A stretch of DNA of 64,000 bases from Hymenoscyphus infarciens (GCA_001414345.1 LLCB01000152.1:62001-126000); one strand, 5' to 3'. Counted from the stretch's first letter, positions 12,759-25,345 are shown. The notes: generated by a model not told the origin, from the sequence alone. A program made the numbers and translations.

Positions 12759-13216
12759 AATATTTAAACCTTAATCTCTTTTATATATAAAAATTAGATA
12801 TTAATATCTTTAATACCTTTAGTTATATAAGTATTCGTAATTTAACAAATACTAGTAATTTAGAATAATAAGCTATTATAAGCTCGTAGTATATATCCTA
12901 GTATATAATCTTATATATAGTCTTAGTAAGTAGTATAGAGTGCTAAGATATCTTAATAGTAGTAAGAAAACATATATATATAAACTTTTAAAGATTTATA
13001 TCTCTAGAAATCTAAATCTTTTTTTAGTAGTATATATTCTATTTATATCTATACTAAGATATATAAGATTAAACGAGGGATTTATATCACGTTTAAATAG
13101 ATATACTAAACACTAGTATATATATAGATTTAGTATATCTTTATATATATATTATCTTATGATTTTTAATACTAACTAAAGACTTAGAATAAGTATTTTT
13201 TAAAAGAGAGAGAGAT
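12759..13216. repeat. degenerate Gypsy-LTR fragment and unassigned TA-rich sequence
   Basis: Bases 12759-12880 match part of the Gypsy LTR in the same orientation as elements A and B (AACCTTAATCTCTT, then AGATATTAATA). Bases 12890-13140 are TA-rich with no feature I can name. About 13160-13216 matches the end of the internal region plus polypurine tract of an inverted Gypsy copy. Boundaries are approximate. Confidence 0.5.
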
Positions 13217-13605
13217 AATAACCTACTATTCTAAATTACTAGTATTTATAAAACTACTAATATCTCTATACTAAGAGTATAAATTACTAATACTTATATA
13301 ACTAAAGATACTAAAAGTATTAATATCTAAGATTTATATATAGAAGAGATTAAGATTTAGATATTATATATTTAGCTTTTTAGCTCTTATTATTTAGTAT
13401 TAGCTATATTAGATAAGACTTAATTATTATTATTATTAGACCTTAGTAGTATTTAATCTCTTATATATAGATACTTCTATTTAAGATAAGAGAATACTAA
13501 TTTAGTCTTTTCTTCTATTTTAGTACTTAGTCTTTATATATATTATTCTTTTAAATACACTTCTATATATCTCTTTAATAGTCGTATATATTTCGTATTA
13601 TTATA
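13217..13605 (+). repeat. inverted Gypsy LTR, degenerate
   Basis: This is the reverse complement of the element A/B LTR, ending TATTTCGTATTATTATA, preceded by a polypurine tract (AAAAGAGAGAGAGA). It is shorter than the intact LTRs, so it has internal deletions. It belongs to a truncated copy lying opposite to elements A and B. Confidence 0.65.
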
Positions 13606-16110
13606 ATATTTCTACTAACTAAAACTTCTAGAAAGACTATTAATTTATAATATTTTTACTTTTAATATACTATTAAAGAATCTAAAGACCTTTCTACTAA
13701 GATAAGAAGCTTTAAAGCTACTACTAGATATTATTTAAAGTATATAAGAATAGAAGAAATAAGAAGTACTTAGTAGTAGAATTTTTAGAAAATAGCTATA
13801 GTACTAGATAAAATAAGTTAAATATAATTTAGACTCTACTTAGTATTCTATAAATTCTTTTTAGAGTTTATTATATTATTTAAAAGACTTTTATACTAAA
13901 TATCTAGAAGAACTAAGACTATCTTAACTCTTCTTTAAATAGATTAATATATAAGAATTAGATAAGAATTAATTAGATAAAGTAAAGAGTTACTTTTTAA
14001 AACTCTATTAATACCTTCTAATTCTAGTTACTTTTAATAAGAAACTTATAATAAAAACCTAAGATAAAACACTAACTAGTAAAAGTATTTAAAGCTAATA
14101 AAGTAAAGAACTAAGACTAAGTTACTATTAGAATAGAGCTTACTAATCTTCTCTAGACTAAAGCCTCTCTACTCTCTTCTCTTTTTAACTTATTATTCTT
14201 CTTCTTCTTCTTAGGTCTATAAGAAGTCTAAATTAGCTTATCTTCTATATTCTTCTTATAAGAGTACTTCTTACTTTAGTAACCTATAATAGACTTAGTA
14301 AAGAACGCTTATAAACTTTTTAAGTAAGCTTTAAAGAGATTCTAAACCTAGGTTTATATAGCGGTCTTATTAACTATAGTACTATATAAGAACTATTAAT
14401 ATATTAGTAACTAAAACTCTTTTAATTAATAAGAAGTACTTATAGTAACTTTAGTATAAAACATTTAAGTCTCTTTTAAAAGAGTAAACTAATATTTATC
14501 TAAGGATTTAGTAGCTATCTTAATCTCTCTCTTCTTTTCTTTTAGCTATAAAGTAGTAAACTCTTTTTTTATAAACTAAGGTAACTATTTATAGTTAGAA
14601 TAGATTTAAAATATATTTAAGATTAAATATACTAGAATATATATAGTATTCTACTTTATATAGTATCTATACTTCTTCGACTTAGTCTTCTTAAAGATAT
14701 ATTAGTAATTCCTATCTTAAGATTTTATTTAAAGATACTAAACATAGTAGACTCGATAGATAACTAGAAGCGTACTAGTAGAAGTTAGAATAGATATTAC
14801 TATATTATATTAGCTTTAAATCAGGTTTAATTAAGAGAAGAAAGACTTACTTATATATATATATATATATTCTAAAAACTAGTTAATATATAAGAATATA
14901 TCTAATTAGAAGGTATTCTTACTATTTATATTATTTAGAAAAGAAAGAAAAAGAGAAGTTAGAATTAGAAAGAAGTTATTTATTAATATACTATAAATAA
15001 TAATCTCTAATACTATATAATTATTATTTATTACTTAATAATTACTATAATAATATATAATAATAGTAAGAATATAATAACTCTATAGTAGTATACTACT
15101 TTCTACTTAATAGCTAGTAATTAGTCTCTCTTCTATTTATATCTATTATTATATAATATATAATAGTAAATAAAGCTCTCTTATCTATTAAATAATAAAA
15201 CTACTCTCTACTAACTCTACTCTAACTATAACGTACTACGTAGGCAAATAATAGAAGATAAGTTATACTCTTTAGAATAAATAAAGTAAATAATACTATA
15301 GACGTCTTAATTCTATATTAACTACTAACTAAAGACTTAGAATAAGTCTTTTTTAAGAGAGAAGAATATAATAGCCTACTATTATAAATTACTAGTATTT
15401 ATAAAATTACTAATACTTCTATAACTAAAGATACTAAAAGTATTAATATCTATTATCTATATATAAAAGAGATTAAGAGATAGATATTATATATTTAGCT
15501 TTTTAGCTCTTATTATTTAGTATTAGCTATATTAGATAAGACTTAGTTATTATTATTATTTGACTATAGTAGTACTATTTAAGATAAGAGAAAGCTAATT
15601 TAGTCTTTTTTTCTATATTTGTTAGTATTAGGTAATAATTACCTTACTTACTAATAGGCTTTAGGTTTAAACCTTAGTCTATACTAGTTCTTTCTAGTGT
15701 TGTCTAGAAGGTTCGGTTACGTTCTCGGTTACGGTTAAGCGAACACGTGATCCCTAGAACCTTCTAGTAACCCCTTTTGATTTATAAGCTATAGAAGCTT
15801 CTAGTATTTACTCTAGAAGTATATATAGCCCTCTTCTATCTTTTAGTTAGAAATCAAGTCAAAAGTCAAAATTCACTAAGTCTTTTATACTTATACTTCG
15901 ACTCCTTAGAAACGTGATTTAGCGATCACCTAACCTACCCTGTGCCGATTCAACTTACGTACTTCTAACCTACTCTATAGCCTACTCTATAGTCTACTCT
16001 ATACGTATATAACCTCTTATAATATTAGTACCTAGTATTTATATATATTATTCTTTCGAATATACTCTTATATATCTCTTTAATAGTCGTATATATTTTA
16101 TATTATTATA
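13606..16110 (+). mobile_element. truncated, inverted copy of the same Gypsy family
   Basis: Bases 13680-14050 correspond, in reverse orientation, to the integrase tail and chromodomain region of element A (5440-5790). Bases 14160-14950 correspond to the antisense-gene region. A polypurine tract at about 15345-15366 leads into an inverted LTR (15367-16110) that is interrupted by a solo LTR at 15620-16021. Most of gag-pol is missing, so this is a 3' fragment in element sense. It is strongly RIP-like. Confidence 0.7.
15620..16021. mobile_element. solo LTR of a different retrotransposon inside a Gypsy LTR
   Basis: This 402-bp insert starts TGTTAG, ends CTCTTATA, and is flanked by ATATT on both sides (15615-15619 and 16022-16026). 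Removing it and one ATATT restores the surrounding inverted Gypsy LTR. Its sequence is clearly less mutated than the surroundings, with CG-containing stretches such as GGTTCGGTTACGTTCTCGG near 15708 and CACGTGATCC near 15743. This suggests a later arrival or escape from RIP through small size. No internal coding region is present. Strand is unknown. Confidence 0.7.
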
Positions 16111-16629
16111 GAGCTAAATAATTACTTAATATATTAAGAAATAATTAATTATATATCTTAACTTATATAAGATTACTATTTAGAATATCTCGTTAGCTAT
16201 CTATCTATATATATATATATATATATATTTAAAAAATTTATACTAGCTAAATAAGCTTTTAAATAAAGTCTTAAGAAACGTTTTAAAGTCTAGAGTATAA
16301 GGTACTTATCTAAGTAATATTTATTTAATATAATAATTCTAGATAGATTAGAAGAATATAGTTATTTAGCTATCTATAAAACGAGTTATAGCGAACTTAG
16401 AGTATAGCTAGAGAGAATTAGTTAACTATATAATTAGTAACTAAAATATACTAGATAGCCTAGATAGACCGCTACTACTAGAGAAATGACTTATATTTAC
16501 TAAGTGATTATAGTGATAGAGTAAGAATATTTGAGTACTAAAACTAATTAAGACAATTAATAAACTGATTTCAAAGTTACTTATTCTCTAGAGAAAGGAG
16601 TGAAGTAAAATCTAAGTCTAGGATTAAAC
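16111..16629. other. TA-rich segment then ordinary flank of the hAT-like element
   Basis: Bases 16111-16480 are TA-rich, with a TA microsatellite near 16208-16230 and no nameable feature. From about 16485 base composition returns toward normal (CA and TG reappear). This part is probably the original chromosomal flank of the DNA transposon starting at 16630. No gene was seen. Confidence 0.4.
16622..16629. repeat. 8-bp target-site duplication GATTAAAC, left copy
   Basis: GATTAAAC directly precedes the left terminal inverted repeat and recurs exactly at 25346-25353 after the right one. An 8-bp duplication is characteristic of hAT-superfamily transposases. Confidence 0.8.
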
Positions 16630-17056
16630 GGGAAACGCTATTCTGTCCCAACGCTAGCATAGTACCCTTGCTAGCGTAGAAAATTAGCGAAATTTCACAT
16701 ATTCACTCTTATTAGAAAACAATCGCTACCGCCTTTCTAAAAAGGTTTAGCTCTCTCTATACGTAAAATCAGTTATAAATAATAAACAAAGCTCGTAATA
16801 ATAACAAAAGCTCGTAATAATAACAAATCGATAAACTACGTACTATCGAATAAAGCGCTTAAAAAGCTTAAATCTAAGAAGAGCCTAATCAGACTAGCGC
16901 TTTCTCTTTACCTTCTATTTACGCTAGGTACTAGTATACTCTTCTACTAATTTTTATAAAACGTTATACTAAGATCTATAGTAATCTATTTATCGACTTC
17001 TATCTATTACTCTACGTTCTCTAGCTTCTAACTTAACAGGATCCGACTTAACTAAT

Positions 17057-17532
17057 TATAATAGTACGAAATACATATAACTATAGTAGAGGTATATAGA
17101 AGTGCGTATAGTAGAATGACGTATATAGATACTAGGTACTAATATAGAAGAAAACAATAACTATCCCTCTTCTATACTAAATATAAACGTCTATATATAA
17201 GAGTTTAGAAGCTTCTAAGTTCTAATAATAATAATAACTAAGCTCTACCTAATATAGCTAATACTAAATAATAAGAGCTGAAAAGCTAAATATATAATCT
17301 CTAATCTTTTAGAAAGCTAAATATATAATATCTAAACCTTAATCCTTTTTATATATAAATATTAGATATTAATACCTTTAACACTTTGCTTATATAAGTA
17401 TTAGTTATTTATAATCTCAGCTCTAGAGGTATTAGAGGTATTAATACTACTTAGAGGTATTAGCAGTTTTATAAATACCGATAATTCAGAATAATACTAT
17501 TATATAATAATCTAAGATAGTATACTATTATA
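17057..17532 (-). repeat. LTR of element B (3' LTR in element sense)
   Basis: This 476-bp repeat matches 24634-25109 end to end. CTAAT immediately precedes it. Confidence 0.92.
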
Positions 17533-18329
17533 TCCTCTCTTCTTTAAAAAGACTCGTTCTAAGTCTTCGGTTATTAATCGACATAGTATCGAGTTAATCG
17601 GAGTATTATTTATCTCTTTATTATAAAGAATATGATTTATCTTACTATTATAGTATCTAGTAGTCGAGGTAAAGTCGGTAGCTAGTAGTATTATCGTTTA
17701 AGAGCTAATCGCTCTTTATTTACTACTATATACTATATAATAATAAGATATAAACAGAAGAGAAGCTAATAATTAGCTAGTAGATAGAAAGTAGTATACT
17801 ACTATAGAGTTATTATATTCTTACTATTATTATATATTATAATAGTAATTATTAAGTAATAAATAACAATTATAAAGTAATAGCTATTATTATAAGTAGT
17901 ATATTAGTAGACGACTTTTCTCTAATTCTAACTTCTCTTCTTCTTTTCTTTTTATCTAAATAATATAAATAGTAAGAATACCTTCTAATTAGATATATTC
18001 TTATATACTAACTTATCTCCTAGAATATATATATATATTATATATATATATATAAAAGTAAGTTTTTCTCTCTTTAATTAGACCTGATTTAGAGCTAATC
18101 TAATATAGTAAAATACCTCTTTTATGTCCTCCTAGTATACTTCTAGCTACTTACTAAGTCTATTACATTTAGTACCTTTAGGTAAAATCTTAGAACGAAG
18201 ATTATATATATACTTTTAAGAAGCTAAAGTTAAAGAAGTACGAGTACTATATTAAGTAGAATACTATATATATCCTAGTAAGTTTAATCTTAAATATATA
18301 CTAGATTTATTCTAGCTTAGGTAGTTATT

Positions 18330-18900
18330 ATAGTTTATTAGAAAGAAGTTTAATAAGCTTAAGCTTAAGAAGGAGAAGAGGGTTATTAAGAAGGCTATTA
18401 AGGCCTTAGATAAGGTATTAGTTATTATTAGTATAGAGGTACTAAAGAATAGTTTAGAGATATAGTTTATCTTTTTAGAGAAGACTTAGGCGCTTTATAC
18501 TAAGGTTATTATAAGTACTCTTTATTTATTAGAGAGGTTTTAGTTATTAATATTTAATAGTTCTTATACTATATTATAGAGAGTAAGACCTCTATCTAAA
18601 CCTAGGTTTAGGTCCTTTTTAAGGCCTATCTAAAGAGTTTATAGACGTCTTCTCTAAAGCTAGTTATAAGAGGTTGCTAAAGTAAGAAGCGTCTTTATAA
18701 GGAGGAGGTAGTAGAGGAAGAGCTAATTTAGGCTTCTTATACTTAGGAGAGTAGAGAGAAGGATAATAAGTTAGAGGAAGAAGAGGCTACGGCCTAGAGA
18801 GGGTTAGTAGGCTCTATTTTAGTAGTAACTTAGTCTTAGTTCTTTACTTTATTAATTTTAAATATTCTTACTAGTTAGTGTTTTATCTTAGGTTTTTATT
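18330..18900 (+). pseudogene. remnant of the antisense extra gene (element B)
   Basis: This is the counterpart of 4840-5400 in element A. The + strand reads IKKAIKALDKVLV, then EVLKNSLEI, with stops at positions where Gln is the likely ancestor. It lies between the chromodomain end of gag-pol and the 3' LTR, opposite in direction to gag-pol. Finding the same reading in two separately mutated copies argues that it was a real gene of the family. No product is expected now. Confidence 0.5.
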
Positions 18901-18919
18901 ATAAGTTCTTTATTAAAAG

Positions 18920-21900
18920 TAACTAGAATTAGAAGGTATTAATAGAGTTTTATAAATTAACTCTTTTATCTAATTCTTATTTAATTTCTATATATTAAGC
19001 TATTTAGAGAGGTATTAGAGTAGTCTTAGCTCTTCTAGATATTTAGTATAAAAGTCTCTTAAATAATATAGTAAACCTTAAAAATTATTTATAAGATACT
19101 AAGTAGGATCTAAATTATATCTAACCTATTTTACTTAATACTATAGCTATCTTCTAAAAAGTCTACTACTAAGTATTTCTTATATCTTCTATTCTTATAT
19201 ATCTTTAATAATATCTAGTAGAAGCTCTAAAGCCTCTTATCTTAGTAGAGAGGTGTTTAGATCCTTTAAAAGTATATTAAAAGTAAAAATATTATAAATT
19301 AATAAGCTTTTAAGAAGTTTTAGCTTATAAGAGTATCTTATACTTTCTAGTATTTTAAAAGGTCTTATCTACTATTTAATAAGCTTTTAGTTAAAACGAT
19401 TTATCTTAAGATTCTTAGTAGATAAGTAGACTTTATCTTTAACGTCTTAGTTAATAGCTCTTTTATACTAATTTATACTATCTTTTATCTTTTTCTAAGC
19501 CTTATCTATATTATCTTTAGCTATCTCTTAAGTAGAGTATATATATTAGACTACTTTTACTACCTTATTATAGTTAAGTTATTTCTAGGAAATAGAAGTC
19601 TTTAGCGTATTCTAGTCTTATAAAGTCTTTAGGTTAAGTTTAAACTTAAGCTAATAAGAGGTTATACTAATAGATAAGTATAAAAGTATTATTTATACTC
19701 TATCTATTAAGAGGATTAATTCGCTCTAGTTATCTTAATAGTAGGTTATAAAAGGCCTTAGTCTCTAATTAATATATTAGTTTATTATCTCTATTTATTT
19801 ATCTATTTATTTATAGTAGGTAGTACTAAGCTTAAGCTTAATATTAATTATTTAATAAAATTTAGTCTAAAATAATAATATAAATTAAGGTCTTTAATTA
19901 AATATAATTAATTTAGAGTAGTAGCTAAAATAGTAAATCTATTAAATAAAGAGTTTAGCTAGTTCTTTAACATCTATAGTTAAGTAATAGAGTATTAATA
20001 CTAAATCCTTTCTAAGTTAGTTAATAAATACTAATATAGTATTAAATTCGTGTTTATCTTTTAGGAATAATTTAAAGTCTATATATAAATGTTATATAAG
20101 ATAGTTAGGTATAGGTAGAGAGTAAAGAAAGCCTTATTACTTAGTTTATTAAGAATAAGAGTATTTATAGGCTTAATAATTCTCTATATACCTCTTATAG
20201 TCTAAAAACATTCTAGCCTAGTAGTAGTATTATACTAATAACTAGTATGTCTTTTTCGTACTTAGGTAAGTACTAGATACTTAGTTATAAACTTTTTAGA
20301 TTAGTTTTATATAAAGTTTAGTATTCTTTTAAACGTAAAGTTAATCTTTAAAGAGTAGTAAATTATCTAATAAGAGATAGTATCTATTTAGAAGTTTATA
20401 ACGTTCTTTCTAAAAGGAGTATAGATTATCTTCTTTTAACTTTTAAATTATATTTAAACTTATTCTTAGAATAACGTTTAACTAAATTATATTAAGAGAG
20501 GTAGACTATTCTTATAAAAAGGTCTAAGTAAGTTCAGCGTTAATTTAGAGGTTTAAACGATTAGGTATTAAAAGAGTATATAAGCGGCTATTTACTTTAG
20601 CTTAATTATAGGTTTTTAAGTCTTACTTATATTAGGTTAATATATCTACTTTTTAATTACTCTTCTTAGACGTGAATTAGATCTAGAAGTTAAAGTCTAA
20701 TAGAAACTCTATCTATTAGACTTACTTAGCTATAAGTAGCTTAGTTATTATAAAGTATTCTAATAATCTATAATTTAAATATATATTAATATACTTCTAA
20801 TATAATATAAGTTTAGAGTACTATTTCTTAAAAGCTTCTATAATAGTAGATAGCTCTTTATTATAGATCTCTTAGTTTAATTTATAGTTAACTAGGACGT
20901 ATAAGTAGAACTTAATAAAGTACTAAAGGCTATTATATTATTATAAGAATATACTTACTATTACTTCTTCTAAGGAGTCTATTTTTACTTTTATATTATA
21001 ATTAAAGTCGAAGTAGTATAATATCTAAATTATAAGTAGCTTAGTTCTTAGTACTTTAAAAGCTTTTTTATATTTAGGTGTTTATAGAAACAGCTTTATA
21101 GAGTGTGTTATTATAGTTAGAGGTTTAGCGATTTTAGTATAACCTTTAATAAATTGTTTATAGAATCTTATAAACCTTAGATAAGACTTTATACTTATTA
21201 TAGTATTAAATTAGACCTAGTTTTATAAAAGCTCTACTTTTTTAGAGTTAACTTTAAGTCTTTTTATAGTTAAGATAAATCCTAAGTATTTAACTCTAGT
21301 AATATTAAATTTGCTTTTCTTAATATCTACTTAAAGTCCTACTTTTTAGAGCTAATTTAGAACCTTCTTAACTTATTCCTTATATTCTTTAATAGTATTT
21401 AAATAAATTAAAATATTATCTAAGTAAGTAATATAGAAGTTGTTTAAATAGTTAATTAAGACGTTGTTTATATAATATTAATAGATAGCAAGGCTATTAT
21501 AGAGTTTAAAAGAGAGAACCTTATATTTATATATACTATACCTAGTTTTAAATATAGTTATCTCTTTTAAGTTAAGGTCTATTTAAATATAATAAAAAGC
21601 TTATTTAATATCTAATTTAGTAAAGATTTTAGTTATTCTTATCTTAGAAAGGAGCTTATTAATATAAGAGATTAGGTAGAGATTATTTTAGGTTAGAGCG
21701 TTTAGCTTTTTATAATTAATATAGAACTATAACTTATTACTATTAGCCTTTTTAATAAAGAGTACTAGAGAGGTAAAAGAGCTATTACTATTAATAATAA
21801 ACCTCTTATCTAAGTTCTTTATAAGATACTCTTTTATAGCTTTAAGCTTTATAGTTAACTATTAATATAGAGGTAAAAAGGAGTTAGGAAGTAGCTTATT

Positions 21901-24633
21901 TAAAGTAATCTTATAATTATATTTATAGTAAGAAGGAAGCTTATTAGAAGCTACTTTTAAGAATATATCTTTATAGAATAAGTAATATTTTAAGAGTTAG
22001 GCTTATATTAGAGCTCTTATCTTATTATTATCTTAGAGAGAGGCTAATCTCTTATTAATAACCTAATCTAGCTTATAGAGGCTTATTATATAAAATTCTA
22101 AATTAGGCTATTTTATATTATAATATATTACGTTTATACTTATTTTATAGATAAAGGAGTATAGAGTCTAGCCTTTTAAGACTATACTAGTAGTTTATAG
22201 AGGCTTTAGACTAAAGTTAAATATTAAAATTTTAGGAAGTGTTATTATAGATAGAAGTAATAACTTAACTATATTTATAAGTCTACTCTTTTTACGTCTT
22301 TCTTATTACTAGATAGTATATTCTCTTTAGTTTATATTTAACTAGTAATTTAAAAAAGGTTTCTAGTTCTAGCTAGAAAGAGAAAGTAAAATTTCCTTAC
22401 TATAGTAGAGAGTTAGAGAGTATTTAGCTAGCTAAGTAATCTAGTTCTTTAAAAGGTTAAGAAGAACTTTAAAATAGTTTAACTACTTATTACTAATAAT
22501 TAGGTCTTATTATCTAAGGTTTAGGATAATAAAGAGGTAGTTATAAATATAATATTTATCTATATTTAGATATAGTTATATAAACTAAGTTATCTAGCTT
22601 TTAGTACTATTATTATATCTATAAATAGATATTAAATAAGGTAGTTTCTAGATCTTTAAACCTATTACTTTTAATAATTATAAAGTTAGAGGTTAATTTA
22701 GAAATAGGTACCTATTTACTCTTATATCTACTAAAGTTTATATTTTAATACTATATTCTTATATACTAAGAGTAGTATTTATAAGAAACTGTTTTTCTTT
22801 TATAAGCTTAGAAAGGTTAAGTTTAACTAGATTATATTTATATAGGCCTAGGAAGGTATTTTTATTTAGGCTTCTTTATTTTTCTCTTAACTTAGGTTAA
22901 AGTTAGAGTACTCTTTAGGTAGTTGTTCTTTCTTAGGTTAATTATCCTTCTCTATCTTATTAATACTAGGTAGATTAAGATAGTTAGGCTTAATATACCT
23001 AGGTTTTTTATAATTATAGTATTTTATACTAGTAGAGAGTTAGTTTATAGACGAAGTCTTTGATTTTTTACTAATAGAAGAGAGCTTAGAAGTTTAAGAA
23101 GTTTTTTAAGAAGTAGAATAAAGTCTATATAAGAGTAGTAAGGTTTTTATTAAGGAACTAGATAAGGTTTAGTTAGTATTAGGCTTTTAGTATAATAAGC
23201 TTATTATAATAGGTTTTTTAGTACTTATTATACTAGTTATATATAACTTAGTATTATAGTGCTATTTCTTATCTATAAATAATAGGTCTCTTACTATCTT
23301 ATTAAAGTTAGTATTCTAGTACTTCTTATTATTAACTAATTAGGTTTAGAGCTAAGGTATAAGCTTATCTTATATATAGTAGAACTTATCTTACTTAGAT
23401 ACTTCTTTAAGTATTACTATACTTAAAAAGCGACTTTTAAATTTTATAAAACTTTCTTTTATATAACTCTTCTATCTTATTTAAAGAGACTAAAAGGCGT
23501 TTTAGGTATCCTCCTTCTTATAACTAGTTAGATAGTAGGTATTAAGAAGTTTAATTATTTCTTTATAATCTTTAAATACTATCTTACTTATATTAGACTT
23601 ATATTAGAGCTTTAAGTAGTTCTAGGCGAGTTTTATTATTATCTTCTAAATAAGAGCTTTATAAGTTAAAAGTGTCTAATAATAGTTAGTATTTATATAA
23701 AGTTAATTATATATTAATATTCTCTATTACTTATATATAGATAAAACGCTATTATTTAAAAGTTTAATTTTCTCTATAATCTTACTTTTAATAAGTTAAA
23801 GGGCTTTTAGGTTACTTTTAAGTTATAGATATAGAGTAGGTTATTATAAGAAAGGAATATTAGAGGTAGAGTCTTATCTATAATAATAGTTTAAAGAGAT
23901 AGAAAGAGGTGTTTATATAAGTTAGATAGGACTTAGACTTTAGTTATTATTTAGTAGTTATTAACTAATTTACTATACTAGGTTTAATAATTAGATAATC
24001 TAATTATCTTACTTTAAAATTCTCTATTCTTTTTCTTAATTCTTAGCCTTTATAGCTTAGATTATACCTTATATCTTATCTATATTAGAGAAGTCTTATT
24101 AATCTCTCTAGCTTCTAGGTGCTAGGCTTTTACCTTTATTATTCTTAGGCTTCTTATTGTTCTTAGAAGTATAGTATTAAGTTAGAGACCTTTTAGTAGA
24201 GGCTTAACTTTATTTCTTAAGAGAGAGCTCTACGCTTAGAAGCGGAGCTTAGAAGAGACTTAGAGTTGTTCTAGATTCTAATATATTAAATATTAAATTA
24301 AGAGGAGAGGTAGGATTAGATTTAAAAGCCTTCTAAATAACTATTATAAGTTAACTTATTTACTAAATCTAAGGTTATTAGAACTCTTAGGAAATACTTA
24401 GTATATTCTAATCTCTTAACGTATACTAAAACACGATTTTTACTAGCTATTTATATAGATACTAAACCCTAGTATTACTAGCTATCTAAGTAGTCTCTAA
24501 TTACCTAGCTATATAAGGATGTCGTTATAATATTCTAAATCGAGAGTGAATCGACTTCTAAATAAAGAGTAGTAATAAGCTTAAAAGAGATATTATTAAA
24601 GCTGTTACTAGTAAAGAAGAGTTATTATTTTTA
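18920..24633 (-). pseudogene. gag-pol polyprotein remnant of element B
   Basis: Reverse transcriptase (Y-L-D-N at 21415-21426), the integrase C-terminal block (near 19413-19445) and a chromodomain-like end (about 18920-19170) appear in the same order as in element A. Stops are too dense for gag or protease to be identified. Confidence 0.75.
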
Positions 24634-25109
24634 TATAATAGTACGAAATATATATAACTATAGTAGAGGTATATAGGAGTACGTATAGTAGAATAACGTA
24701 TATAGATACTAGGTACTAATATAGAAGAAAATAATAACTATCTCTCTTCTATATTAAATATAAACGTCTATATATAAGAGTTTAAAAGCTTCTAAGTTCT
24801 AATAATAATAATAACCGAGCTCTACTTAATATAGCTAATACTAAATAATAAGAGCTAAAAAGCTAAATATATAACCTCTAATTCTTTAGAAAGCTAAATA
24901 TATAATATCTGAACCTTAATCCTTTCTATATATAAATATCAGATATTAATACCTTTAGCACTTCGCTTATATAAGTATTAGTTATTTGTAATCTCGGCTC
25001 TAGGGGTATTAGAGGTATTAGCACTACTTAGGGGTATCGGCAGTTTTACGAATACCGACAATTCAGGATAGTGCTATTACATAATAATCCAGGATAGCGT
25101 GCTATTATA
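24634..25109 (-). repeat. LTR of element B (5' LTR in element sense)
   Basis: This 476-bp LTR is visibly less mutated at its right end (CG and CA/TG retained near 25010-25100, for example GGTATCGGCAG) than the other copies. It is followed by CTAAT and the right arm of the hAT-like element. Confidence 0.92.
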
Positions 25110-25207
25110 CTAATAAGGTAAAATAGCTCGAATTCACTCTTATATATAAATAGAATACGCTTACTCCTAGCAGGTGGGTGTGAGAGGGTGTCCCTCCCAC
25201 TAGGGGG

Positions 25208-25229
25208 TCCGGGGGGCTAGCCCCCCGGA
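25208..25229. repeat. perfect GC-rich 22-bp palindrome
   Basis: The core CCGGGGGG-CTAG-CCCCCCGG is flanked by T and A, making a perfect 22-bp inverted repeat with no spacer. It lies in the right arm of the hAT-like element, beside a second stem (GTGGG...CCCAC at about 25174-25201). It is one of the few GC-rich islands next to the RIP block. Confidence 0.85.
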
Positions 25230-25345
25230 GAAAAGAGTAAAATGCTTCTGGCAGAGTGAATAGGAGGATGAGGGGGCGAGTCACGTGGTAGCGTTCTTGG
25301 CACACCAGGGACCCCTGCTAGCGTTGGGACAGAATAGCGCAATCC

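Larger units (their letters stand above)
17057..25109 (-). mobile_element. Ty3/Gypsy-type LTR retrotransposon, full-length copy B, RIP-inactivated
   Basis: The element is 8053 bp with 476-bp LTRs (17057-17532 and 24634-25109) and a perfect CTAAT duplication (17052-17056 and 25110-25114). It has the same family, orientation and layout as element A. A polypurine tract abuts the left LTR at 17533-17551. The reverse transcriptase box at 21415-21426 reads Y-L-D-N, the second catalytic Asp lost by G-to-A (element A lost the first). The integrase tail DKVYLSTKNLK lies near 19413-19445. No intact frame remains. Confidence 0.93.
16630..25345. mobile_element. non-autonomous hAT-like DNA transposon carrying Gypsy element B
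   Basis: The ends are inverted repeats of about 30 bp (16630-16659 and 25316-25345), identical over 24 inner bases beginning CGCTATTCTGTCCC. They differ at only four of the six outermost positions. Weaker inverted similarity extends inward (TATTCACTCT occurs in both ends). The 8-bp flanking duplication GATTAAAC supports hAT. Without the nested retrotransposon and its CTAAT duplication the element is about 658 bp, too short for a transposase, so it must have been mobilised in trans. The right arm contains a GC-rich perfect palindrome (25208-25229). Confidence 0.75.

Noticed and set aside
1..25345. CRISPR-like array or tandem gene cluster in the repeated block
   Set aside because: The repeats are dispersed LTR/LINE copies of hundreds to thousands of bases, not short regularly spaced repeats, and the genome is eukaryotic.
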